A stretch of DNA of 54,413 nucleotides from Nostoc linckia FACHB-104 (GTDB lineage Bacteria; Cyanobacteriota; Cyanobacteriia; Cyanobacteriales; Nostocaceae), in assembly GCF_014696615.1 (NCBI RefSeq), contig NZ_JACJQJ010000056.1, forward strand, positions 1 to 54,413. The letters run 5' to 3'. Both the position numbers and the translations under genes were made by a program. Positions 25,883 through 34,457 of the stretch are shown one piece after another; the first letter of the stretch is position 1, and every line of letters starts with the position of its first letter. The notes under the pieces were generated by a model. The model was not told the origin of the DNA. It worked only from the letters and a program-made list of their open reading frames with translations, and ran no database searches.

Positions 25883-25992
25883 TGGCATACGCCTCAACCA
25901 TATAAATCAAACACAGGTATATCCCATCATTTTACAAATATATCATCAAATGGTTAAGAGTCAAATCTTAATCATTTTTATTTTTTTAAAAA

Positions 25993-26217
25993 CTATACTT
26001 CAATTTTAAAGTTATTAAAAAAATCATCAAAACTTTGCTTAGATTTAAAGTCAGTGAAGATATAATCGGTAAAATAGTAAATATCAATTTTAGCAACAGT
26101 AACTATACCGGACTCAGTACAACCATTGTTACGATAGGCTGGTAAATTTAACGTTCTTTGGTGTAGTTCAATAAGTAATTGCAATTGATTATGTATTTTG
26201 TAATTTTCAATTATCAA
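25993..26217 (-). CDS. Possible small hypothetical protein
   Basis: A 74-aa reading on the minus strand overlaps no other gene. It has a plausible composition (LLIELHQRTLNLPAYRNNG, then an aromatic/acidic C-terminus with DYIFTDFKSKQSFDDFF). It begins with TTG and has no visible ribosome binding site, and the region is very AT-rich. No family recognised. Confidence 0.3.
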   Translation of the reverse strand: MIIENYKIHNQLQLLIELHQRTLNLPAYRNNGCTESGIVTVAKIDIYYFTDYIFTDFKSKQSFDDFFNNFKIEV

Positions 26218-26309
26218 GATGATAATTTAAACTAGCTTTAAGTTTAATCTTCAGGTATGCAATCATCATAAATAAAAATTAAATATTAGCTATCGGGAGA
26301 TATCTTCAA

Positions 26310-26759
26310 ATGTCATATCATCAAAATCGAAGTATAGTTATCCGTAACGCTATTATCAATAGTTTGCTTATTATTTGGTGTTTAGTGTGGCGTACTGGTT
26401 TAGGGCTAACCTTTTTCATCATCTATGCTTCCCTTGGCTACATATATAACTGGCCATTCTACCTTCCCATTTCGATTATTTTGGGATTTGTCCCTTGGGG
26501 CTGGAAAGTACAAGAAGAAAGAAGGATTAGAGAAGAAGAACAAAAAGTGAGGAACTTGAAAAATAAAATTGGAGATGGTGTTATCTATGCCAGAGCCGAA
26601 TCAAATATCGAGATAAATTACAGGGGAGTTATCTTCCTTAAATCAGTACTTGGTCTATTCGTTAGCGGATTTTGGGGAATAATACTTGGCTGGAAAGCTA
26701 TTTTGGGAATGATACTACAGTTAGTTGATAATATTAGAACAGTTGTTAAATATATGTAG
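26310..26759 (+). CDS. Small integral membrane protein, unknown function
   Basis: The 149-aa protein has hydrophobic segments at about 14-45 and 47-66 (LLIIWCLVWRTGLGLTFFII, then FYLPISIILGFVPWGW). A charged cytoplasmic-type helix follows (KVQEERRIREEEQKVRNLKNKI, in two parts at about 67-90), and a further hydrophobic stretch lies at about 108-138. The start has cgggagat upstream. No known family. It lies among small unclassified plasmid genes. Confidence 0.65.
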   Translation: MSYHQNRSIVIRNAIINSLLIIWCLVWRTGLGLTFFIIYASLGYIYNWPFYLPISIILGFVPWGWKVQEERRIREEEQKVRNLKNKIGDGVIYARAESNIEINYRGVIFLKSVLGLFVSGFWGIILGWKAILGMILQLVDNIRTVVKYM

Positions 26760-26942
26760 AGTGGCATCTTTATCTAAGTAAACCAAGCGTAAGATATTTC
26801 ATTACTATTACACCATTAATTTATTATCGAGTCTTTTATTCAGAGTAAATTTACACAAGCTAACGCTTTGATATAAATAGAAAGCTGGCATACCGCTTCA
26901 TTAAATAGCCAGTTACTAGTTATATCAATAGGAGTTAAAACA

Positions 26943-27311
26943 ATGGAATTTGCACAGTATATCCTAACAGGGCTTCTCTACATTCTTATTTACGGATTTT
27001 CTACTCTCTTCATTTTCCAATTCTTGCTAGAGATATCTATCGCTTTTGAAAAGCACTGCAATTGCACTACATCCATAAAACCCACTGTAAGTAAAATTGA
27101 AAACTTAACTGATAAATCCAAAGTTCGGATATCCAACAAAAATCAAGGATCTACAAACAAACATATCACTGTTCAACAGTTAAGGAAAAGATGCTCACAA
27201 GCTGGAATAAAATGGAGTTACGCTATCCAAGTATCTAAAACAGGCAAGAAACGACATCTCAATCGAGAAGAAATGTTAATAGCCCTAAACCAGATTAAGC
27301 AGTCAGCATAA
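26943..27311 (+). CDS. Single-pass membrane protein with SAP/Rho-N-like C-terminus
   Basis: The 122-aa protein has one N-terminal membrane segment (about 8-33), a lysine/serine/threonine-rich linker, and a C-terminal VQQLRKRCSQAGIKWSYAIQ...LNREEMLIALNQIKQ. The latter looks like the helix-turn-helix of small SAP or Rho-N-type nucleic-acid-binding domains; this is a loose resemblance only. The start has aggagtt at -10. It is followed by a large hairpin and then two overlapping genes. Confidence 0.6.
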   Translation: MEFAQYILTGLLYILIYGFSTLFIFQFLLEISIAFEKHCNCTTSIKPTVSKIENLTDKSKVRISNKNQGSTNKHITVQQLRKRCSQAGIKWSYAIQVSKTGKKRHLNREEMLIALNQIKQSA

Positions 27312-27316
27312 TAAAA

Positions 27317-27356
27317 ATATAAACTGATAGTAATTAATTCTATTATCAGTTTATAT
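27317..27356 (+). terminator. 13-bp perfect hairpin between two genes
   Basis: ATATAAACTGATA (27317-27329) is the exact inverse complement of TATCAGTTTATAT (27344-27356), with a 14-base loop. Up to three more pairs can form inside the loop, one of them G-T. It begins six bases after a stop codon and ends three bases before the ATG at 27360, leaving that gene no Shine-Dalgarno. It could be a terminator or a translational control element. Confidence 0.5.
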
Positions 27357-27359
27357 AAA

Positions 27360-27581
27360 ATGGACAAGTATTGTATTTGTTGGCGAAGAAAAAATTCTAG
27401 TAAAGACGCATCACCTCTAATTTTCAATGATCCAAATTCTAGACAAGAAGCAATGATAAGAGGTGATTATGGAGAGATGGAATTATGGGATAACCTAACT
27501 GCTGCTCAAGCAGAAGTAAAAAAATTTAATCACAGATATCCCAATCTTTTCTTTTGGGTAAAAGAACCAAATGTCAAATAA
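27360..27581 (+). CDS. Small hypothetical protein preceding the SLOG fusion
   Basis: The 73-aa protein starts MDKYCICWRRKN and ends AAQAEVKKFNHRYPNLFFWVKEP, which looks like a compact alpha/beta fold. The ATG lies three bases after a long hairpin, so initiation may depend on that structure. The 3' end overlaps the next gene by 11 bases, which suggests translational coupling. No function recognised. Confidence 0.6.
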   Translation: MDKYCICWRRKNSSKDASPLIFNDPNSRQEAMIRGDYGEMELWDNLTAAQAEVKKFNHRYPNLFFWVKEPNVK

Positions 27582-28551
27582 TCATCCCTACAAAATTATT
27601 CCTGATAGAGTTATCAAACTAGCAGAAAACCAGATTTTTGTATTTGGCAGCAACACAGAAGGAAGACATGGTGCTGGAAGTGCTTTATTTGCGCGACAGT
27701 ACTGCAATGCAGAATACGGTAATCCCCAAGGACGACAAGGGCAATCCTGGGCGATCGCAACCAAAGACCTAAATAAGGGTATCCGGTCAATTCCCCTTCC
27801 CCAAATAAAATCCCAAATTGAGAAACTAGTCGAATATGCAAAGACTCATCCTGAACTAGAATTCCTAACAACTAGGATTGGATGCAACCTTGCAGGATAC
27901 ACTGACCTAGAGATAGCTTCCCTGATTAGCAATTTCAATCTTCCTCCTAATATTTGGCTGCCCCAGGAGTTTGTTGATTTCCTCATAGAAGATAAACCAA
28001 CTCTAAAAGTGGCATTTACAGGAAACAGCCACAAAAAATTTGATGAGGAAGGATGGAAGCAGGTGCGTAACCGACTTGAAGCTATGATTGTTCGTGCTTG
28101 CGATCGCGCCCTTGAGTGGGGTTACAAACGCATCCAGTTCTATTCAGGTATGGCATTGGGGGTTGATACCGCAGCAGTAGAGATAATCTTAGGGCTAAAG
28201 GAGAAATACTCCATTGAAATAAACCTCACTGCTGCCGTACACTGCATTAACCAAGATGCCAAATGGAATAATCTCGATAAGCAGAAGTATCATTGGCTGT
28301 TATCCCAATGCGACGCTATCAAATTTATTTCCAACTTACCTTATCAAGAAGCTGGAGGAATCAAATGTTTAAATGCTCGTAACCGATGGATAATTAATCA
28401 AATAAAAAATGTCCACGATATGATGATTGCTATCTGGGATGGGCAACCTGGAGGAACAGCTAATTTTATCGCTGATGCAGCAAAATTAAACCGCAGAGTC
28501 ATAATTTATAACTGGGTTACAAACACTTATCAAAAGTTAGGAAATTGGTAA
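27571..28551 (+). CDS. Macro-like (A1S_2505-type) + SLOG/DUF1273-like fusion
   Basis: The 326-aa protein joins two nucleotide-related folds. The N-terminal 140 residues carry IFVFGSNTEGRHGAGSALFARQ, TTRIGCNLAGYTDLEIASLI and the glycine-rich GNPQGRQGQSWAI. This pattern belongs to the macro-like 'A1S_2505' phage non-structural protein family. Residues about 150-320 carry VAFTGNSHKKF, FYSGMALGVDTAA and WDGQPGGTANFIADAAKL, typical of the SLOG superfamily (DUF1273/YspA-like). SLOG domains bind nucleotides or sense nucleotide messengers, and macro domains bind ADP-ribose. The fusion may recognise or process a nucleotide signal. It overlaps the upstream small gene. Confidence 0.8.
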   Translation: MSNNHPYKIIPDRVIKLAENQIFVFGSNTEGRHGAGSALFARQYCNAEYGNPQGRQGQSWAIATKDLNKGIRSIPLPQIKSQIEKLVEYAKTHPELEFLTTRIGCNLAGYTDLEIASLISNFNLPPNIWLPQEFVDFLIEDKPTLKVAFTGNSHKKFDEEGWKQVRNRLEAMIVRACDRALEWGYKRIQFYSGMALGVDTAAVEIILGLKEKYSIEINLTAAVHCINQDAKWNNLDKQKYHWLLSQCDAIKFISNLPYQEAGGIKCLNARNRWIINQIKNVHDMMIAIWDGQPGGTANFIADAAKLNRRVIIYNWVTNTYQKLGNW

Positions 28552-28640
28552 ATTAATATAATATAGTTATACTACCGAAGTAACTAGCTCCCAACCACTC
28601 CAATAATGAAGACTTAACCCCATTTTTCTAGCTTTTACGA

Positions 28641-29033
28641 CTAACCTTGCTTATTATCATTATCTGTGAACGAACATTCAACCTGGATCTTAAGATTGCT
28701 TTTGGCCGTGCCCTTCGTAACATAGGGGATACCTGTTTCACCACCAATTTCGATACCAAACTCCAAAGTTACTTTGTCTACATTAGCCATTGCTACTTTT
28801 TTGAAAGCAGCAAGACTATAGTTTGTGTAAGCAAAAATAGTGCTTTGTAGATCCTTAATGTGCTTTTGAAAATCCTCTTTGATACCCTTTTTATTGGCAG
28901 CTTCCTCCTCTTCTTCATCAACCTCTGAAGTTGATAAAACTGTGGCTCCATCTATGGCTTCTACATCTTCAGTGATTTCAATGTAAACAACTGTATCTTT
29001 ATCGATGAACAGGGGGGACAGTTTGGTTTTCAT
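28641..29033 (-). CDS. Trypco1 (CU044_2847-type) protein
   Basis: The 130-aa protein fits the trypsin-co-occurring domain 1 pattern: an N-terminal IDKDTVVYIEITED strand, a helical middle (QKHIKDLQSTIFAYTNYSLAAFKKV), then DKVTLEFGIEIGGETGIPYVTKGTAKSNLKIQVECSF. This family sits beside NTP-dependent conflict genes such as proteases and STAND NTPases. It is divergent from the caspase-STAND-WD40 gene, 179 bases away, which is the expected partner. No Shine-Dalgarno is visible before the ATG at 29033 (the bases upstream read tttacctcc). The role is unknown; a regulator or partner of the peptidase is an inference. Confidence 0.75.
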   Translation of the reverse strand: MKTKLSPLFIDKDTVVYIEITEDVEAIDGATVLSTSEVDEEEEEAANKKGIKEDFQKHIKDLQSTIFAYTNYSLAAFKKVAMANVDKVTLEFGIEIGGETGIPYVTKGTAKSNLKIQVECSFTDNDNKQG

Positions 29034-29175
29034 GGAGGTAAAGAGCTTGATAGGTCAGAGTTTGAAGATGAATGTGTAACCGTTCACATCTCCCCTACTT
29101 CTCAACGAGAAATCAAGGGTTTCGACGATTTTGCAGGGGGGAGTGAATAGTTACGTGAATATAGCTAGATTAAAG

Positions 29176-29181
29176 TATAAT
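29176..29181 (+). promoter_or_regulatory. Probable -10 box of the caspase-STAND gene
   Basis: TATAAT lies 31 bases before the ATG at 29213. A poor -35 candidate (TTACGT at 29151-29156, 19-base spacing) is present. Transcription would begin near 29188. Confidence 0.4.
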
Positions 29182-29212
29182 ACACCCAGGTATTGCTGAG
29201 GCAGCGTAGAGT

Positions 29213-32200
29213 ATGGGGCGAAGTGCCTTAACTGTAGGTATTAATACTTACGATTATCCTGGTCTAAAAAACTTAGAAGCTCCTGCTAGAGATGCTGAAG
29301 CGATCGCCCAACAGCTAGAATCCAGCCTTTCCCCTTTCCGGGTTGAACGCTTGCCAGAGGTGAAAGACAAAGCCAATGACGGGCTAAAAACAGGCAAGAC
29401 AAGCCCGGTCACGCTTCGACAACTGCAAGAAGCTTTAGTTCGGCATTTCGACCCCAGGGGTACAACTTATAGTGATACAGGGTTATTCTATTTTTCTGGG
29501 CATGGTATTTATGATGACCTTGAACGCAAAAGCTATTTAGCAACGAGTGATACAGATCCAAAAATTAACAAATGGGGCTATCCTCTGACAAACTTATCTG
29601 CCCTACTACGAGACAGTCCGGTAAAACGCCAAATTATATGGTTAGACTGCTGCCACAGTGGAGGACTAATCGCTGTTAATGATGCCAATCCAGGGGAACA
29701 ATCAGGATATAGTCGCTGTTTTGTGGCTGCGTCTCAAGAGATTGAATTAGCCTATCAGCTAACGAGTGGTTCTTACAGTGTTCTGACGGATGGTCTGTTG
29801 CAAGGGCTAAATCCTGAGAGGATTCCAGGACAATGGGTCGATACACTGGCTCTATGTGCTTTTGTAAACCAGTACCTTAAAAATATACGGAAAAAGTATC
29901 CGCAACGCTCTCTCTTCCTCAATGTCGGGGAACCTATTGAGCTAACCTACATCAACGCAGGCAGCACCTCATTAGAAGGGTTAAATGAGTTGCAGGTTGA
30001 TGTTTGTCCTTACCGAGCATTGAATGCTTTTGACTTCACGCCAGAAGATGTCAAAGTATTTTTTGGGCGCACAGCACTGACAGATGAGCTTCTAGCTCAA
30101 ATTTATGAGCATAACTTTTTAGCAGTGTTAGGGCCATCTGGAAGCGGCAAATCCTCCGTAGTCAGAGCGGGTTTACTCTATGAACTTCAGCAGGGAAAAA
30201 GACGTTCTGGTACCGAAACTTGGCATATTTTACCGATTATCAGACCTGGAGAAAGTCCTTTAAGGAACTTAGCAGGGGGATTTGTCCCAGAAATACTCCG
30301 AACTAAGAAGAAAGGAGAAGCATTGTTGAGTAGTTTCCTGACTGATCTCAAAGCACAAGGCGCAGCCGCGTTGGTAGATCTTATAAAAGAGGACTATGAA
30401 CAGCCTGTAGTTATAGTGGTAGATCAGTTTGAAGAGATTTTTACTCTCTGTCGCGGTAGCCAAGAGAAAGAGCAAGAGCGGAAAGAATTTTTAGATTGTT
30501 TGTTTGAAGCGGTTGATACTCTGGCAGGTCAATTACGCTTAGTTATTACCTTAAGAGCTGATTTTTTGGGAAAATGTTTAGAACAATCCTATGGCAATTT
30601 AGCAGAACGAATTAAGGATTGTCGGGTAGATATAACTCCGCTGACAGATTCCGAACTGGATGAGGTGATTAATAAACCTGCTGCAACAGTGGGGCTACGG
30701 GTGGCTCCGTATTTACAAGATCGTCTCAGGGAGCATATTAGAGAAGCTCCTGGAAGTCTACCTTTACTGGAATATGCGCTAACGGAGCTATGGCGAGATT
30801 GGCATACTCGCTACACATCAGGAGATGCTGATATTGACAATCAACTCACATTTGAGGGCTATGACCGAATTGGCGGAGTAGCAGGCGCACTAGAAAAACA
30901 AGCAAATGCTGTGTATGAATCTTTTGCAGAGTCAACGGTTAAGCAAGGATTGGTTCAACGCATTTTTTTGGAATTAGTGCAGCCCGGTGAAGAGACAGAA
31001 GATACTCGGCGGCAGGTATTGAAGCGAGAGCTAATCAGTGAAATACATCCCGAATCTGTGTTGGATGAGGTGTTAGGAAAACTGGTAGAAGCCCGTCTAG
31101 TTGTGACCGATGAAGTTCCTACAGAAAATGACCCGAATGTTGTTGTTATTGAGCTAGCCCATGAAGCCACAATTCGCCATTGGCAGCAGTTACGATACTG
31201 GCTAAATAAACATCGACAAGATTTACCTATCATTCGGCAACTTAGAACAGAAGCTAACATCTGGCAGGCCAATCATCAGCAGCCAACGTATCTATTAGTT
31301 GGTGTTCGTCTTGATGCTGCCTTAGACTGCTTAAAAAAGTATCAATATCTTGGATATCTCAGTGAGAAAGTTGAGCAGTTTGTTCAAGTTAGTAAAGAAA
31401 CTTGGATAGCTGATGAAAAAGAAAGAGAGCGACAGATATTGGAAGCTATGTGTATGACAGCAGAGGTACAGTGGAGTCAACATCAACAATTAGAATCACT
31501 ATTGACTGTTACACAAGCCGGAAAACGTTTGCAACAAATTTTGAAAACTCGTCCGGAGTTTGAACCAGTTAATAGCTCGAAGCTCATTGGTAAGCTGCAA
31601 GAAACGATTTATAGCCGAATACGAGAAAAGAACCGTCTTGAAACTCATAGTGATAGTGTTAATGTTTTAGCCTACAGTCCAGATGGAACCATTCTCACTT
31701 CTGCTAGTGCAGACAGTACGATCAGACTCTGGAACGCCACTACTGGCAGCTTGATTGCTACCCTCAAAGGACATAGTTCTGAAGTTTATGCAGTTGCGTA
31801 TAGTCCGGATGGGAATACCATTGCCTCTGCTAGTCAGGATAGTACTGTTAAACTTTGGAATGTAGAAGATACAAGCCTACTCTTCACCTGCGAAGGTCAT
31901 AGCAAGTATGTTATGACTGTAGTGTACAGCCCTGATGGAACTACTCTTGCTTCGGCTGGTGGTGATAAGACTATCAAGTTGTGGAATGTGGTTGATGGCA
32001 ACCTTATTACAACTCTTGAAGGTCATAGTGATACTGTTAATACTGTAGTTTATAGTCCAGATGGAACTACTCTAGCCTCTGGTAGTGACGATAAAACTGT
32101 TAAACTTTGGAGTGCAGTCAATGGGCAACTAATTACTACCCTCGAAGATAGTGATAGGACTTGGAAGGAGCGTTCATCTATTAGATCCATACTTTATAGT

Positions 32201-33646
32201 CCAGATGGAAGCACTCTTATATCAACTGGATGGAAAGGTCACGTTCATCTTTGGGATGTTCTGGAAGGCAGTCTTATCAATACTTTTGAAGAAGAATATG
32301 GAGCATCTTCTCAGCCGCCTTTAGTGTTTAGTCCAGATAGAGTAACATTTGCTACCGGTTTTGGGGACGGTAAGATTAAGGTTTGGGATATAGCTAAACG
32401 TGGTCGTCTTGTCACTACGCTTGAAGCGCATAAGGGTAATGTGGGGGATCTAGCTTATAGTCCAGATGGAACTATTCTTGCCTCCGCAGGTGCTGATAAA
32501 ACGGTGAAGCTCTGGGATGTGAAAAATTTGAAAAAAGATAGCCCTATCGCTGTTTTTAGAGGCCATAAGGTTTCAGTCAATACCTTGGCTTATAAGCCAG
32601 ATGGCACACTCCTCGCTTCTGCTGGCTATGACGAAACCATAAGGTTTTGGCAATTGGAAAAGAATAGCTTTACTTACAAGCTGGAAGCTCATAGTGAGCC
32701 GATTGCGTTGGTGGTATTTAGTCCAGATGGTACCATTCTCGCTTCAGGGAGTGATGACAGAACTATCAAGCTCTGGAACGTGAAAGAGGGTAGTCTCATC
32801 TGCACACTCGAAGGTCATACGGAGATGGTTTTAGCATTAGCTTTTTATCCTGATGGTAAGACTCTTGCTTCCTCTAGTAGAGATGGAATTATTAACTTAT
32901 GGAATGTAGAACAAGGTAGTCTTATTTCCAGCATTGAGAGTGATAGTACTCCAATCACTTACTTAGCATATAGTCCGGATGGTACCGTTCTTGCCTCTAT
33001 TAGTGGAAAAATACTTAGGTTTTGGAATACAGATGATTATAGCCCTTTAAATTCACTTGAAGTCAATGGGCATGTGACACTTAGTCCAAATATGACCGCT
33101 TTTGCTTTTATTACCAGGAATAATATTATTAACTTTTATAGCATGATTGACACTAATGTCAACTTCGCTGTTGAGGGGTGTGAGGGCAGGGTTACTAAAC
33201 TGGCGTATAGTCCAAATGGCACTATTCTAGCCTCTGCTAACCGAGATCGAACCATCCAGCTTTGGAACACAAGTACAGCTGATCTCATTGCCACGCTTGA
33301 ACTTGATGATGTATCTCTTGAAACTTCTAAAAAAGTTTATTGTCTCACTTTTAATTCAACCGGGACAACTCTCATTACTTCTAGTGAGGATGCTATTAGA
33401 TTTTGGGATGTAAAAACTGGTAATCTCATTTGTACTCTTGAGGGCAATGATTACAAAAGTCATTATTTGGCATATAGTCCAAATGACAATATCCTTGTAT
33501 GTCTTAAGTTTGATAATACTATTAGGTTTTTGAATCTTGAGTTTGATTATCTAATGGATCAAGCCCTCGAATGGCTACAGGATTACCTCAGCAATAACCC
33601 TAATGTTAGTGTTGGCGATAAAAAGCTTTTGAAGAGATGTTCATAA
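29213..33646 (+). CDS. Caspase-like peptidase + STAND NTPase + WD40 protein
   Basis: The 1477-aa single chain begins with a caspase-fold peptidase (about 1-235), with histidine H97 in YFSGHGIY and catalytic cysteine C147 in LDCCHSGG. A STAND-type NTPase follows: Walker A GPSGSGKS at 307-314 and Walker B VIVVDQFEE around D404, with a helical region to about 800. About 15 WD40 units cover 805-1460; several in the middle (5, 6, 11, 12) are degenerate. Such proteins are predicted to bind an invader signal through the WD40 part, oligomerise with ATP and release peptidase activity. All key residues are present. A TATAAT lies at 29176. It is divergent from a Trypco1 gene and convergent with a nuclease gene. 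Confidence 0.9.
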   Translation: MGRSALTVGINTYDYPGLKNLEAPARDAEAIAQQLESSLSPFRVERLPEVKDKANDGLKTGKTSPVTLRQLQEALVRHFDPRGTTYSDTGLFYFSGHGIYDDLERKSYLATSDTDPKINKWGYPLTNLSALLRDSPVKRQIIWLDCCHSGGLIAVNDANPGEQSGYSRCFVAASQEIELAYQLTSGSYSVLTDGLLQGLNPERIPGQWVDTLALCAFVNQYLKNIRKKYPQRSLFLNVGEPIELTYINAGSTSLEGLNELQVDVCPYRALNAFDFTPEDVKVFFGRTALTDELLAQIYEHNFLAVLGPSGSGKSSVVRAGLLYELQQGKRRSGTETWHILPIIRPGESPLRNLAGGFVPEILRTKKKGEALLSSFLTDLKAQGAAALVDLIKEDYEQPVVIVVDQFEEIFTLCRGSQEKEQERKEFLDCLFEAVDTLAGQLRLVITLRADFLGKCLEQSYGNLAERIKDCRVDITPLTDSELDEVINKPAATVGLRVAPYLQDRLREHIREAPGSLPLLEYALTELWRDWHTRYTSGDADIDNQLTFEGYDRIGGVAGALEKQANAVYESFAESTVKQGLVQRIFLELVQPGEETEDTRRQVLKRELISEIHPESVLDEVLGKLVEARLVVTDEVPTENDPNVVVIELAHEATIRHWQQLRYWLNKHRQDLPIIRQLRTEANIWQANHQQPTYLLVGVRLDAALDCLKKYQYLGYLSEKVEQFVQVSKETWIADEKERERQILEAMCMTAEVQWSQHQQLESLLTVTQAGKRLQQILKTRPEFEPVNSSKLIGKLQETIYSRIREKNRLETHSDSVNVLAYSPDGTILTSASADSTIRLWNATTGSLIATLKGHSSEVYAVAYSPDGNTIASASQDSTVKLWNVEDTSLLFTCEGHSKYVMTVVYSPDGTTLASAGGDKTIKLWNVVDGNLITTLEGHSDTVNTVVYSPDGTTLASGSDDKTVKLWSAVNGQLITTLEDSDRTWKERSSIRSILYSPDGSTLISTGWKGHVHLWDVLEGSLINTFEEEYGASSQPPLVFSPDRVTFATGFGDGKIKVWDIAKRGRLVTTLEAHKGNVGDLAYSPDGTILASAGADKTVKLWDVKNLKKDSPIAVFRGHKVSVNTLAYKPDGTLLASAGYDETIRFWQLEKNSFTYKLEAHSEPIALVVFSPDGTILASGSDDRTIKLWNVKEGSLICTLEGHTEMVLALAFYPDGKTLASSSRDGIINLWNVEQGSLISSIESDSTPITYLAYSPDGTVLASISGKILRFWNTDDYSPLNSLEVNGHVTLSPNMTAFAFITRNNIINFYSMIDTNVNFAVEGCEGRVTKLAYSPNGTILASANRDRTIQLWNTSTADLIATLELDDVSLETSKKVYCLTFNSTGTTLITSSEDAIRFWDVKTGNLICTLEGNDYKSHYLAYSPNDNILVCLKFDNTIRFLNLEFDYLMDQALEWLQDYLSNNPNVSVGDKKLLKRCS

Positions 33647-33679
33647 AGCAAGTTTGTCTCGAAATACTTTTTCACATCC

Positions 33680-34258
33680 TTAGTTTTTCCTTTGGGCAAG
33701 ATAGCCTTGGCGGTAATCACTTTTCTTTAATCTGGAAGCTTGACGTGCAGACCACTGACGCATAGGAGTAAGCTTCTCTACATGAAGTAGCTTCTGGCGA
33801 TAAGTATTATTATCTGTTAGTTGAGCGATCGCACCAGCAATAAATCGAGCGCAGCGTTCTGGCTGAGATGAGACTTGTTCTTCTGCAAACCGAATCACCA
33901 GCCAGTTTGCATCGACAAAACACTTGTTTCTATAGTCATCATCGCCGATACAGTGAGTGGGCTTGCCAGTCGCAAATGAGATAGGCTCATCAACCTCCAA
34001 GTCTATGTGTAAGCCAGTATTTGGTTCAATCATCAGAAAATCAGCCGTAAAAGGTAGTCGATGCCCCGGTGGAAACATCACCTGCTGAGGAGAAACAATT
34101 TCACCAAAATAATGTTTGAGAACATTTTCAAACAGCCCCTCACTTGCGCCGATTGGTGCATCTCCCTGCCCAGACGGAAAAACTAAAGGGGTAAACTGTT
34201 TTTTGTCTTTAACTAACTCTGGAATAACAACGATTGGATATTCCGGTGTTTTGGCCAT
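33680..34258 (-). CDS. PD-(D/E)XK-like nuclease
   Basis: In this 192-aa protein, RLPFTADFLMIEP supplies the aspartate and LHIDLEVDEP the E-x-D/K-like pair (about 72-93). NKCFVDANWLVIRFAEEQV (about 110-128) is the strand-helix that follows the catalytic core in DUF559 and VSR-type relatives. It therefore looks like a restriction-endonuclease fold protein. The pair reads ExD rather than ExK, so activity is uncertain. Its 3' end faces the caspase gene 33 bases away. It starts about 200 bases from the AAA+ ATPase gene on the opposite strand. Confidence 0.65.
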   Translation of the reverse strand: MAKTPEYPIVVIPELVKDKKQFTPLVFPSGQGDAPIGASEGLFENVLKHYFGEIVSPQQVMFPPGHRLPFTADFLMIEPNTGLHIDLEVDEPISFATGKPTHCIGDDDYRNKCFVDANWLVIRFAEEQVSSQPERCARFIAGAIAQLTDNNTYRQKLLHVEKLTPMRQWSARQASRLKKSDYRQGYLAQRKN

Positions 34259-34358
34259 AACTGAAAATCGGAAAACTTGGAAAATCAGAACTCTTGGGAA
34301 TTATCTAAATTCACAACACCATTACACAATCAACAAAATACTGAAAAGAAACCAACTT

Positions 34359-34391
34359 TTTTCTAATTTTTTGGATTTAGAAATTAGAAAA
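34359..34391. repeat. 11-bp inverted repeat between divergent genes
   Basis: TTTTCTAATTT (34359-34369) and AAATTAGAAAA (34381-34391) are perfect inverse complements with an 11-base loop. They lie between the divergent nuclease and AAA+ genes. This is a candidate operator or mRNA leader hairpin, 67 bases before the ATG at 34458. Confidence 0.4.
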
Positions 34392-34457
34392 TTATCAGTT
34401 ATCGTACAGCATCCCTTCTAGATAAGATTGCTTCTGATTACGCTACAAGCAATTAAG

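Noticed and set aside
25815-26009. Reading over the end of the Gp157-like gene
   Set aside because: It overlaps a better gene and has no ribosome binding site.
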